Virus record (IMG/VR): IMGVR_UViG_3300008952_003571
Coordinates: 1-37,923 of that record
Direction: 5' to 3' (one strand)
From: a virus
Length of the DNA: 37,923 nt
In this document: one piece after another, positions 6,648 to 14,899 of the stretch
Position numbering within the stretch: the first letter of the stretch is position 1
Layout: each line of letters opens with the position of its first letter
Made by a program: the position numbers and the translations under genes
The notes under the pieces: generated by a model
Told to the model about the DNA's origin: nothing
The model's input: the letters and a program-made list of their open reading frames with translations, nothing else
Databases searched by the model: none

Positions 6648-7296
6648 TGTGCAGGATTTTTACACATCCACCGGAATTCAGGTGTATATTAAAGATCCGC
6701 TGGCTGCTAATATAAATGTAGAAGAGGTTATAGCGAAAGTAGAAGAACATGTTCCTAAACATCTCTTAGAAGAAGTGGAAATGATTGTTGTAGGATGGTT
6801 TAAAGAATTTGATGAAAGAAATTTAAACGCTTTTTATAGTGATGGTGCTTTATATATTTCTAATTTGCAAGATGACGACGCAGACATGTTTGATGACATT
6901 GTCCACGAAATTGCCCATTCGCTCGAAGAGCCTCACGGATATGAGATTTATGGAGATAAAAATTTAGAAAAAGAGTTTTTGTCTAAACGATTAGCCTTAA
7001 AAGATATTTTATGGGCCCATGGGTACAAGGCGCCCTCCTTATTTTTTATGAATTCTGAATATGATAAGGAATTTGACGAATTTCTACATGAAAAAATTGG
7101 ATACGATAAATTGGCATTATTAATGCAAGGGCTTTTTGTGAGTCCTTATGCTGCTACGTCGCTTAAAGAATATTTTGCAACCGGGTTCGCAGAATTTTAT
7201 TTGGACCCCAACCACAATTTCTTACAGCAAGTTAGCCCGGTGTTATATGGCAAACTTTTTGATCTACAAAAACAAAAAAAACTTGACAACAACTAA
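6601..7296 (+). CDS. HExxH zinc metalloprotease-like protein
   Basis: A 231-residue protein with IVHEIAHSLEE near residues 100-110, giving zinc ligands H102 and H106 and catalytic E103. EYFATGFAEFYLDP near residues 190-203 could supply the third ligand (E198). This arrangement resembles ATLF/lethal-factor-like and related small metallopeptidases. The start is uncertain: ATG 6601 has AGGGA upstream but overlaps the previous gene by 47 bases, while GTG 6649 lies just after its stop. No signal peptide is seen, so it probably acts in the cytoplasm. It is not a known prohead protease type. A regulatory or host-targeting protease is possible; its substrate is unknown. Confidence 0.72.
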   Translation: MMLNYLRENHKQKTNSVQDFYTSTGIQVYIKDPLAANINVEEVIAKVEEHVPKHLLEEVEMIVVGWFKEFDERNLNAFYSDGALYISNLQDDDADMFDDIVHEIAHSLEEPHGYEIYGDKNLEKEFLSKRLALKDILWAHGYKAPSLFFMNSEYDKEFDEFLHEKIGYDKLALLMQGLFVSPYAATSLKEYFATGFAEFYLDPNHNFLQQVSPVLYGKLFDLQKQKKLDNN

Positions 7297-7311
7297 AAAT
7301 GTGGTTATAAT
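7283..7311 (+). promoter_or_regulatory. Perfect consensus sigma-70 promoter
   Basis: TTGACA at 7283-7288, 17 bases, TATAAT at 7306-7311: all 12 consensus positions match with optimal spacing. The predicted start of transcription near 7318 leaves GGAG (7325-7328) inside the transcript. This promoter lies in the 38 bases between the stop region of the metalloprotease-like gene and the nuclease gene, and probably also feeds the glycosyltransferase genes. Confidence 0.82.
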
Positions 7312-7334
7312 AAAAGGATAGTTTGGAGACTAAA

Positions 7335-8096
7335 TTGCCACATATATCATATTCGGAACTCAAAGATTGGGCGTTTTGTGCTTTTTACCACAAATTAACA
7401 CGAATTGACAAGCTCTCGGGATTCAAGGGAAACGCTTATACTGCTTTTGGAACAGCAATTCACAATGTTTGCGAGAAAAAGCTACTTCAAGAACAAATAA
7501 ATGAAGATTACTTTATTGAGCAGTTTGAGGAATGTATAAGTAAATTAGATGATGATGTAGAAATTGATAAAAAGCTTGTAGGGGAAATGCGCTTACAAGG
7601 TAAACAAATAATTCCTGAAATTGAAGATGCATTGGAAGATTATTTTGAAGAGTATGAGGTCTTGTCTGTCGAATTGCCTCTTTATGAAGTAATCGACGGA
7701 GACGAAGATTACATGTTTAAAGGTTACATCGATGCGATTGTAAAGACTCCAGACAACAAAGTACACATTTTTGATTGGAAGACTTGTTCTTGGGGGTGGG
7801 ACGCCCGCCGTCGAAGTGACAAAATGGTGACATATCAGCTTACCCTATATAAGCATTTTTTCGCGCAGAAGATGAACATTGATCCTAAAGATGTAGAAAC
7901 CCATTTCGCCCTTTTAAAGAGAACTGCGAAGAAAAACAGAGTTGAACTATTTAGAGTCACTAGCGGTCCTCGTAAAACAGCAAACGCATTAAATATGTTG
8001 CACAAGGCCCTATACAATATTAAAAATAGACGGTATATTAAAAACAGGCTGTCTTGCAATAATTGTAACTTTAGACACACTAAACATTGTCCATGA
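7335..8096 (+). CDS. Cas4/RecB-like PD-(D/E)XK nuclease
   Basis: A 253-residue nuclease of the PDDEXK_1 (Cas4/RecB C-terminal) type. It opens with ISYSELKDWAFC. The core has GTAIHNVCE, GYIDAI near residue 130 and FDWKTC near residue 147, giving the D-(D/E)xK catalytic set. A YQLTLYK motif follows. The last residues, CNNCNFRHTKHC, together with the N-terminal WAFC, provide four cysteines in the positions that bind a 4Fe-4S cluster in Cas4/AddB-like proteins. Start choice: TTG 7335 has GGAG 6 bases upstream and within the predicted transcript; TTG 7323 would have its ribosome binding site before the transcription start. Likely role is 5'-3' exonuclease in recombination or replication; no CRISPR genes are near. 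Confidence 0.82.
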   Translation: MPHISYSELKDWAFCAFYHKLTRIDKLSGFKGNAYTAFGTAIHNVCEKKLLQEQINEDYFIEQFEECISKLDDDVEIDKKLVGEMRLQGKQIIPEIEDALEDYFEEYEVLSVELPLYEVIDGDEDYMFKGYIDAIVKTPDNKVHIFDWKTCSWGWDARRRSDKMVTYQLTLYKHFFAQKMNIDPKDVETHFALLKRTAKKNRVELFRVTSGPRKTANALNMLHKALYNIKNRRYIKNRLSCNNCNFRHTKHCP

Positions 8097-8103
8097 GGTA
8101 TTA

Positions 8104-9390
8104 ATGACAAAGAAAAAGATTTTGGTCTTATCAGACCACCCCCTTTCGCCGTCAGGCGTAGGGACACAAACAAAGTATATGATTGAGGCGCTCCTAAAGA
8201 CAGGGCGCTATCAGTTTATCTGCTTAGGTGGAGCAGTTAAGCATAACGACTACACTCCCCAAAAGGTAGAGCCATGGAAGGACGACTGGGTTATCTTTCC
8301 TATTGATGGTTATGGAAATCATGATATTGTGCGCTCGCTTTTGCAAAAAGAGCGTCCAGACGCATTATGGTTTATGACTGATCCTAGATTTTATGGATGG
8401 CTATGGGAAATCGAAAATGAAATTCGAGCTAATGTCCCAATGATTTATTATCATGTTTGGGATAACTTCCCGGCGCCCTATTTTAATAGCGCTTTTTATC
8501 GTTCAACGGATGAAGTGGTCTGTATCTCAAAAGTGACGCATGCGATTTTACAAGAAGTAGCGCCAGATGTTAGTTCTTGTTATCTTCCCCATGCGGTTAA
8601 TTCTAACATTTTTCACAAATTCAAGACTCCTGAAAAAACAGAACTTCTAGAACAACTTAGAACGCGAATAACGACTCAAAGCGGCACAAAATATAAAAAT
8701 CCAAAGAAAAAGATTTTCTTTTGGAATAATCGTAATGCACGCCGCAAACAAAGCGGGACCCTGGTATGGTGGTTTAAGGAATTCTTGGATGAAGTAGGGC
8801 ACGATAAGGCATGCCTATTAATGCACACCGATCCTGTAGATCAACATGGACAGGATCTTCCGCACATTATTGAGCACTTAGGCGCCGTTGATGGACAAAT
8901 TTTGATATCGAGTCAAAAAGTAACACCAGAAGAATTAGCTAATATGTATAATGTTGCTGATTACACCATTAACATTTCCGATGCAGAAGGCTTTGGACTC
9001 TCAACGCTTGAATCGCTATCTTGTGGAACTCCTATTATTGTTAATATGACAGGAGGACTACAAGAGCAAGTAACAGATGGAGAAAATTGGTTTGGATTCG
9101 GTATCGAGCCGACGTCAAAAGCCATTATAGGCTCTGTACAAGTGCCTTATATTTATGAAGATCGAATTTCACAAAAAGATTTTAACAAGACGCTCAAAGC
9201 GGCAATAAAGCTGGGTCCCAAGAGTTATAAGAAAATGTCTATTATGGGGCGCCAACATGTTAAAGACAATTATAATTTTGATAACTATGAAAAACAATGG
9301 GTGGAAACTATGGATAACATTATAGAAAAGCACGGATCTTGGAATAATAGAGAAGGCTATGAACGTTGGCACTTGCTGGAGGTGGCATGA
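8104..9390 (+). CDS. GT-B glycosyltransferase, family 4 type
   Basis: A 428-residue glycosyltransferase with the GT-B fold. An N-terminal Rossmann domain (ILVLSDHPLSPSGVGTQTKYM) is followed by a C-terminal nucleotide-sugar domain. The E-x7-E motif of family GT4 is EGFGLSTLE at residues 295-303, followed by GTPIIVNMTGG. Probably retaining; donor and acceptor are not readable. First gene of the long glycan block, 7 bases after the nuclease gene and overlapping the next glycosyltransferase by ATGA. Length is normal for the family. Confidence 0.88.
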   Translation: MTKKKILVLSDHPLSPSGVGTQTKYMIEALLKTGRYQFICLGGAVKHNDYTPQKVEPWKDDWVIFPIDGYGNHDIVRSLLQKERPDALWFMTDPRFYGWLWEIENEIRANVPMIYYHVWDNFPAPYFNSAFYRSTDEVVCISKVTHAILQEVAPDVSSCYLPHAVNSNIFHKFKTPEKTELLEQLRTRITTQSGTKYKNPKKKIFFWNNRNARRKQSGTLVWWFKEFLDEVGHDKACLLMHTDPVDQHGQDLPHIIEHLGAVDGQILISSQKVTPEELANMYNVADYTINISDAEGFGLSTLESLSCGTPIIVNMTGGLQEQVTDGENWFGFGIEPTSKAIIGSVQVPYIYEDRISQKDFNKTLKAAIKLGPKSYKKMSIMGRQHVKDNYNFDNYEKQWVETMDNIIEKHGSWNNREGYERWHLLEVA

Positions 9391-10643
9391 GAAAAAAAGT
9401 CTTACTAAAGGGACCCCTTCTAACGCGTTCGGGGTATGGTGAGCAAACCCGTTTTGCTCTAAGGTCTCTAATGAGTCGACCCGATTTGTTTGAAATATAT
9501 ATTCAACCGCTGCAATGGGGACAGACGTCTTGGTTAGCCGATTTGGATGAAGAACGCGTCTGGATTGATCAAACTATCGAAAAGACTATAGGATACATCC
9601 AACAAAATGGCGCATTTGATATTGCAATACAAGTTACCATTCCGAACGAATGGCAAAAAATAGGGACTACCAACATTGGATATACAGCAGGAATCGAAAC
9701 AACACAAGTATCACCACAGTGGATAGAGATCGGTAACCAAATAGATAAAATTGTGGTGGTATCCAACCACGCAAAAGATGTATATCAGAAGACCGCCTAT
9801 GATGCCCACAATCAACAAACCAAAGAAGAGGTTGTGTTGCAATTGCAGACAGACATTACAGCAGTTAATTATCCAGTTAAGACCTATGAGTCACCCCAAT
9901 TGGAAGAATTGAACTTACATTATGATTTTAATTTTCTGACACTAGCTCAAATGGGCCCACGAAAAAATCTAATGAATACGATTAGATGGTTTATGGAAGA
10001 ATTTAAAGATGAAGAAGTGGGATTAGTAGTCAAGACTAACCGCGCTAAAAATTGTGTTCTCGATAGAGAATATGTTTTTAACGAAATACGCAAATTTACT
10101 ACAAGCATGGGGGATACCACATGTAAGGTATATCTTTTGCACGGAGATATGTCCGATGAAGAAATACATGCTTTATATGTACACCCCCAGTTAAAGAGTC
10201 TCGTTACTTTTACACACGGAGAAGGCTTTGGTCTTCCAATTTTTGAAGCAGCTTATAGCGGCATGCCTGTGGTGGCCACTGGATGGTCTGGGCAATTGGA
10301 TTTCTTAGTAGATGAAAACCGCAAGGAGCATTTTTATAATGTGTCGTTTGATATTGCTCCGATTCCTCAAGAGGTGGTGTGGGACGGCGTTATAACAAAG
10401 GAGTCGATGTGGGCTTATCCTCGCGAGCAGTCCGCAAAAGAGCAAATGCGCCAATGTTATAACGACATTGTTGAGAATGCTCCCGATACTCCTGCTACAA
10501 CAACTGACGAGTATCGTACGTGGCTGAACGAGAAGTTCTCTCCAGAAATCATGTATGCGCAGTTTGTAGATGCTATTATCAAGGAAGAAGAATTCGACGT
10601 AGAGTCGTGGTTGGATGGATTAGATATTCAGGAAATCGAGTGA
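9387..10643 (+). CDS. GT-B glycosyltransferase, family 4 type
   Basis: A 418-residue GT-B glycosyltransferase. I start it at ATG 9387, in an ATGA overlap with the preceding gene and behind CTGGAGG, rather than at an upstream TTG. Features are a glycine-rich N-terminal loop (KGPLLTRSGYGEQTRFALR), GPRKNL in the phosphate-binding region, and the GT4 motif EGFGLPIFE at residues 279-287 followed by SGMPVVATGWSGQLDFL. It is a paralogue-like neighbour of the preceding enzyme, so the two may add successive sugars. The C-terminus is acidic. Donor sugar is unknown. Confidence 0.87.
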   Translation: MRKKVLLKGPLLTRSGYGEQTRFALRSLMSRPDLFEIYIQPLQWGQTSWLADLDEERVWIDQTIEKTIGYIQQNGAFDIAIQVTIPNEWQKIGTTNIGYTAGIETTQVSPQWIEIGNQIDKIVVVSNHAKDVYQKTAYDAHNQQTKEEVVLQLQTDITAVNYPVKTYESPQLEELNLHYDFNFLTLAQMGPRKNLMNTIRWFMEEFKDEEVGLVVKTNRAKNCVLDREYVFNEIRKFTTSMGDTTCKVYLLHGDMSDEEIHALYVHPQLKSLVTFTHGEGFGLPIFEAAYSGMPVVATGWSGQLDFLVDENRKEHFYNVSFDIAPIPQEVVWDGVITKESMWAYPREQSAKEQMRQCYNDIVENAPDTPATTTDEYRTWLNEKFSPEIMYAQFVDAIIKEEEFDVESWLDGLDIQEIE

Positions 10644-11491
10644 AGTTTATTTTTGTGGCTGATTTCTTTGTCGAGCATATGCTCACCAAAGGGGTCATAG
10701 GGGGAGGAGAGCTTAATAATGAAGAGTGTATACGGTTATTAATTTCTCAAAAACATTCAGTAAGCAAAATGTTGTGCCACCAAATTACTCCTTCCTTTAT
10801 TAACGACAATAAAGATAGTAACTTTATTATCGCTAATTTTGTAAAGCTACACCCAGCTTGTATGGAGGCTCTCTCTCAAACAAACTATGTCATATACGAA
10901 CATGATCACAAATATCTTCAAGCGCGCAATCCAGCGCTTTATGAAAATTTTAAAGCCCCCAAAGAAGATATTGTAAATTTAGAATTTTATAAAAATGCGA
11001 GAGCGGTGTTATGTCAGTCACAATTTCATATGGGCATTGTTGAAAAAAACACCGGTTTAACAAATATAATCAATTTGGGTGGTAATTTGTGGCCCATTTC
11101 TTCTCTTAAGTTAGTTGAAGAAATTTCTAAAAAACAAAAGCATAAGAAATGCTCTATTTTGGATTCCCGAGAGCCTCATAAAAACACTCAAGAAGCAATT
11201 AAGTGGTGTTTGATAAATGATATGAAATTTGATTTAATTCGTAATCCGATTTATGCCGAATTTTTGTCTGCTTTGGGAACTAATGAAAAGTTTGTATTTC
11301 TTCCAAAAACTCCGGAGACGCTTTCGAGAGTGGCTGTAGAAGCGCGAATGATGAACATGTCATTGATTACCAACAATATGGTAGGCGCCTCCATGGAGCC
11401 ATGGTTTAAACTGAAAGGAAAAGAGCTTATAGAAGTTGTTTATAAAATGAGAGAAACTATTCCCGCCAAAGTGGTAGAGGCATTTAAATGA
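10640..11491 (+). CDS. Divergent GT-B glycosyltransferase
   Basis: A 283-residue protein beginning at GTG 10640, overlapping the preceding stop as GTGA, with AGGAAA just upstream. It resembles a group 1 glycosyltransferase: N-terminal KFIFVADFF, GGELNNEE where acceptor-binding loops sit, ILDSREPHKNTQEAI (the K-N-T of phosphate contacts) and a C-terminal VAVEARMMNMSLITN segment in place of the classic EGFGL-E motif. It is shorter than GT4 enzymes. It may have lost or changed the sugar-donor motif, so activity is less certain than for its neighbours. Confidence 0.65.
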   Translation: MKFIFVADFFVEHMLTKGVIGGGELNNEECIRLLISQKHSVSKMLCHQITPSFINDNKDSNFIIANFVKLHPACMEALSQTNYVIYEHDHKYLQARNPALYENFKAPKEDIVNLEFYKNARAVLCQSQFHMGIVEKNTGLTNIINLGGNLWPISSLKLVEEISKKQKHKKCSILDSREPHKNTQEAIKWCLINDMKFDLIRNPIYAEFLSALGTNEKFVFLPKTPETLSRVAVEARMMNMSLITNNMVGASMEPWFKLKGKELIEVVYKMRETIPAKVVEAFK

Positions 11492-12216
11492 AAACACTAT
11501 TGCTATCTTATCCACGTAGTGGAAACTCTTGGTGTCGTTATATATTGGAATCTATAACAGGGCGCCCCACCACCGGCTTCCCTCTCTTGCACCCATGGAC
11601 AGGAAACGTTAACTCACATTATTTTGGTAATGACGAATTTGATGACGACGTTATTCTTAAGCTTCATGGAGACCCAACGGAATTGTACAGGGATCGTGCA
11701 GCGCTGCTTGGGGGTCGGACTTCCTTAATTGAAAAATACCTTAACAAAGAATATGCTTTAATACTTTTGATAAGAGATCCGGTAGAAGCCATAACTCGGC
11801 ATGAGGGACACAATCCAGGTTGCCCCATAAGATCACGCGTACGGGACCCGAATTATTATTATTTTAAAAATATTAAATTATTTGATTCTTATAATGGTTT
11901 GAAAATAGCTGTATATTATGAAGATTTAATTCAAAATCCGAAGGTGTTTATAAGAAAACTAGGAGCATTTATGGGCGTAGAAAATTATGATCAAAAGGTA
12001 GAAAGTTTTATGGACAATTTTGAACCTCATAGAGAAACATCAAGACAATTATATAGTGCCAACGTCCAGAAGACACAAACCAACGGAAAGCCCGACAGCA
12101 TTAAATTCCACAGTAGCAATTATTCTCAAAATTATTTAAAAGCACAATGGGAGAAAATAACCCAATATCAAGATCCGGACGTATTGAAATACATAGAAAG
12201 ATATAAAGTATCATGA
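11488..12216 (+). CDS. Sulfotransferase
   Basis: A 242-residue sulfotransferase-family protein that would transfer sulfate from PAPS to a hydroxyl. The 5'-phosphosulfate-binding loop is YPRSGNSW at residues 8-15. The 3'-phosphate region is LLIRDPVEAI near residues 94-103. VYYEDLIQNP near residue 148 is the conserved stretch preceding the dimer/PAPS region. Length fits small carbohydrate sulfotransferases. It is linked by ATGA overlaps to glycosyltransferase genes, so the acceptor is presumably the same glycan. No PAPS synthesis gene is present, so host PAPS is implied. Confidence 0.82.
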   Translation: MKTLLLSYPRSGNSWCRYILESITGRPTTGFPLLHPWTGNVNSHYFGNDEFDDDVILKLHGDPTELYRDRAALLGGRTSLIEKYLNKEYALILLIRDPVEAITRHEGHNPGCPIRSRVRDPNYYYFKNIKLFDSYNGLKIAVYYEDLIQNPKVFIRKLGAFMGVENYDQKVESFMDNFEPHRETSRQLYSANVQKTQTNGKPDSIKFHSSNYSQNYLKAQWEKITQYQDPDVLKYIERYKVS

Positions 12217-13115
12217 AAATACTTCTAACAGCGAACAAGACATACAGAGGAAATGCCGATACGGCGTATTGGTATGTTTATCTGCCTTTAAAACAATTGG
12301 GGCACGAAGTGTATTGGTATGATACGGTCGCTCCTGTAGAAAAAGATTATAGTAAAATAATAGAGAGATTTAAGCCAGATTTAATTTTTTGTTGTTTAAC
12401 TAATAATCGCACCATTACTCCTTTTGAGCCATGGCAAGAGATTATACAAGAAACAGAGTCCGGAAGGACTAAGACATTTAACTGGTTTTGTGACGATACA
12501 TGGAGGTTTGATACATTTTCTCATGGGGCGTGTCATTGCTTTAGTGTTTGCTCAACTCCCGATCCCACTTATATAGAAAAGTATAAAGCTGTTGGTTATG
12601 ATAATATATTAGTAGGCATGTGGCATGTCAACTCAGAATTTTATCCTAAAATAGAATTTGAAGAAAAAACAATTGACATGTCATTCATCGGTGCCCCCAC
12701 TCCAACTCGGAAATTAATATTTGAACAGGTAGATGTGCCAATTCAGAATATCTTTGGAGTTTCTATGGAAGAGTTGTTTTTAAAGCACTCGCAGAGTAAA
12801 ATAGGGGTAAATTTTAGCACTAACGATAATGATCCTTTTCAAAAGACAGAGATAAAACAAAGAATTTTTGAAATCACAGCCGGCGCAGGATTATTACTCA
12901 CCCAGCACCATAGCGGCATAGAACAACTTTTTGAAATTGACAAAGAAATTATCACATTCACAACTTTAGAAGAGCTTTCCGTGAAGGCTAAATTCTTGTT
13001 AAAGAATCCAAAGATAACTAAGCACATTGCTGCAGCCGGTTATAAAAGATTTATTGCAGAACATGATTCAAAAATTAGATTAAAAGGTCTTATAGAACAG
13101 ATAGGAGAACTATAA
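12213..13115 (+). CDS. CgeB-like glycosyltransferase
   Basis: A 300-residue GT-B-like protein. It begins with KILLTANKTYRGNADTAYW and has KPDLIFCC, a nucleotide-sugar half with DMSFIGAPTPTR near residue 155, and KIGVNFSTND. The segment QRIFEITAGAGLLLT matches the R-x-FE-x-x-ACG-x-x-LLT pattern of CgeB/Glyco_trans_1_2 proteins, and is followed by LFEIDKEIITFTTLEEL. Such proteins are frequent in phage and spore-coat glycosylation loci. Overlaps the sulfotransferase gene by ATGA. The order of addition in the glycan is unknown. Confidence 0.75.
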   Translation: MKILLTANKTYRGNADTAYWYVYLPLKQLGHEVYWYDTVAPVEKDYSKIIERFKPDLIFCCLTNNRTITPFEPWQEIIQETESGRTKTFNWFCDDTWRFDTFSHGACHCFSVCSTPDPTYIEKYKAVGYDNILVGMWHVNSEFYPKIEFEEKTIDMSFIGAPTPTRKLIFEQVDVPIQNIFGVSMEELFLKHSQSKIGVNFSTNDNDPFQKTEIKQRIFEITAGAGLLLTQHHSGIEQLFEIDKEIITFTTLEELSVKAKFLLKNPKITKHIAAAGYKRFIAEHDSKIRLKGLIEQIGEL

Positions 13116-13117
13116 TT

Positions 13118-14143
13118 ATGAAAATATTTGTCCCCGATTATTCATCACATGCCGGCAAGTGGATATATGCCGGCATTGCAAACGCCTGGAAACAACTCGG
13201 ACATCAACCCATTATAGATCCAGCTAAAGTGGACACAGACGGCAATTCGACCCACCACGCCCCGATGCCTGAGCACCCACTAGAGGAAGATTATATAATG
13301 ATGTTTACTGATCATAATGCTGAAAATTCGAATTCAATATTTAGAGAAAGGGTAGCCAACAGCTATAAGTCTTTTGTTTTTGTACAACCACATATGTATC
13401 CGGCCCCATGGGGCGCCCACACCAATTATCATTCGCTAGCGTCTGATAAGACAGTACAATTTCTCAACGAGAGCGATAACGTGTATTTGTGGACATTTGC
13501 TGATATCTTGACGCCAGGTTCTCTCATCGTTGACCCTCCTCGGGATCGCCGTGGCGTAATATATCAAAAATATGTACCAGATTGTTATGCGAAATGGAAA
13601 AAGGTTCACACTGTTCCCTTGGGTTTTGATTCGGTGGGATATTTGCCGATTGCTGATCCAACTTATGCTCAATATGATGTCTCCTTCGTAGGCGGCTGGG
13701 TAGATAACGGATTTAACGAAAAGCGAGCTATTATGCTAGAAATTTTTAAGGCATTTAAACATAGTGGTTTAAAGTGTGGCTTTTTCATTAATAAAAATAT
13801 TAGCCATGATCAAGAAAATAGACTTCTTTATAATAGTAAAGTATGCCTGAATATTCACGATAAATACCAGCGCGTTTTGGGGGGCGATACCAATGAAAGG
13901 ACTTATAAATCTTTAGGACTTGGTGGTGTTATGATATCAGACAAAGTTTCTCAATTGGAAAGGCTTTTTCCCAATGTAAAAACTTCGAACGATCCTGAAG
14001 AATTAGTGAGAATGGCTAAAGAATATGTTTCGCTGCCTTCTGAAGAGTTAAACGATTTAAAAGAAGAAAATCGACAAAACATTTTGGACAATCACTGTTA
14101 TACTCATAGAATGAGTCAGTTATTAAGCGCGGAAAACGATTAA
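13118..14143 (+). CDS. CgeB-like glycosyltransferase
   Basis: A 341-residue protein two bases after the preceding gene, with TAGGAGAA as ribosome binding site. It shares the CgeB-like C-terminal half: DVSFVGGWVDNGFNEKR near residue 189, KVCLNIHDKY, then ERTYKSLGLGGVMISD near residue 263, corresponding to the conserved R-x-FE-x-x-G-x-G element. NDPEELVRMAKEYVSLP ends the fold. It is therefore a probable glycosyltransferase of the same general class as its neighbour, but too different to be a recent duplicate. Confidence 0.72.
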   Translation: MKIFVPDYSSHAGKWIYAGIANAWKQLGHQPIIDPAKVDTDGNSTHHAPMPEHPLEEDYIMMFTDHNAENSNSIFRERVANSYKSFVFVQPHMYPAPWGAHTNYHSLASDKTVQFLNESDNVYLWTFADILTPGSLIVDPPRDRRGVIYQKYVPDCYAKWKKVHTVPLGFDSVGYLPIADPTYAQYDVSFVGGWVDNGFNEKRAIMLEIFKAFKHSGLKCGFFINKNISHDQENRLLYNSKVCLNIHDKYQRVLGGDTNERTYKSLGLGGVMISDKVSQLERLFPNVKTSNDPEELVRMAKEYVSLPSEELNDLKEENRQNILDNHCYTHRMSQLLSAEND

Positions 14144-14158
14144 ACTCAAGAAGAAAAA

Positions 14159-14899
14159 ATGAATAATTTAAAAATGTCTGCTATTATACCTTGTTATAAT
14201 GCTGAAAAATGGATTGATGAATGTTTAAGGAGCGCTCTAATCCAAACATATGAAAATATGGAAGTTATTTTTGTTGATAACGAGAGCACGGACGATAGCT
14301 ATCAAATAGCAAAAAATGTACAGAAGGAATATCCCGAATTAAAAATATCATCCGCGCCAAACATATATCGATATTCTTGGACCGAACCAGTTGAAGAAGC
14401 CTTGACGATGGCAACGGGAGATTATTTTACAATAGTTGGCGCTGATGATTATCTAAAAGAATGTTATATTGAAAATGTAATGAAGATAGTTTCTACAAAC
14501 CCAGATAAAATCAAGTTATTGCAATCTCCGATTAAAGGCGTTAAAGGAGATAAAGAGCAATTTTTGGAAGAAATAAGGCATTCCTATAAAAATTTGGATG
14601 AATTTAAAAGACTATTGTTTGAAAAGTGTCCCGTAACAACCCCCACAATGGTTTATAAAAAAGAATTACACGATAAAGGAATTATTCGCTGGAATTCAAA
14701 AGAGTGTTTAGGCGCCGCCGATTATGATTTATATTTTAATATAGCGGATCACGGATTATTCATATATCCCTATCCAAATTGGATTGGATATTTCTACAGA
14801 TGGCATGAAGGACAAGCTACATGGGGAATGCACAAAGAAGCCACAAGCTATGATCAATTAATAAAAGAACGATGGTATAAAAGGTGGCTCAATGAATGA
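14159..14899 (+). CDS. Family 2 glycosyltransferase
   Basis: A 246-residue GT-A enzyme of family GT2. Hallmarks are the opening MSAIIPCYNAEKWIDECLRS, then VIFVDNESTDDS with the first aspartates, and GADDYL near residues 97-102 as the DxD-like metal site. Length fits the minimal GT2 catalytic domain, with no membrane segment. Likely an inverting transferase acting on the same glycan. AAGAAGAAAAA precedes the ATG. Its end overlaps the TPP-enzyme gene by 8 bases. Confidence 0.88.
   Translation: MNNLKMSAIIPCYNAEKWIDECLRSALIQTYENMEVIFVDNESTDDSYQIAKNVQKEYPELKISSAPNIYRYSWTEPVEEALTMATGDYFTIVGADDYLKECYIENVMKIVSTNPDKIKLLQSPIKGVKGDKEQFLEEIRHSYKNLDEFKRLLFEKCPVTTPTMVYKKELHDKGIIRWNSKECLGAADYDLYFNIADHGLFIYPYPNWIGYFYRWHEGQATWGMHKEATSYDQLIKERWYKRWLNE

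Noticed and set aside
10520-10639. Longer start for the divergent glycosyltransferase at 10520
   Set aside because: The extra 40 codons lie out of frame within the previous glycosyltransferase gene; GTG 10640 forms a GTGA overlap with AGGAAA upstream.
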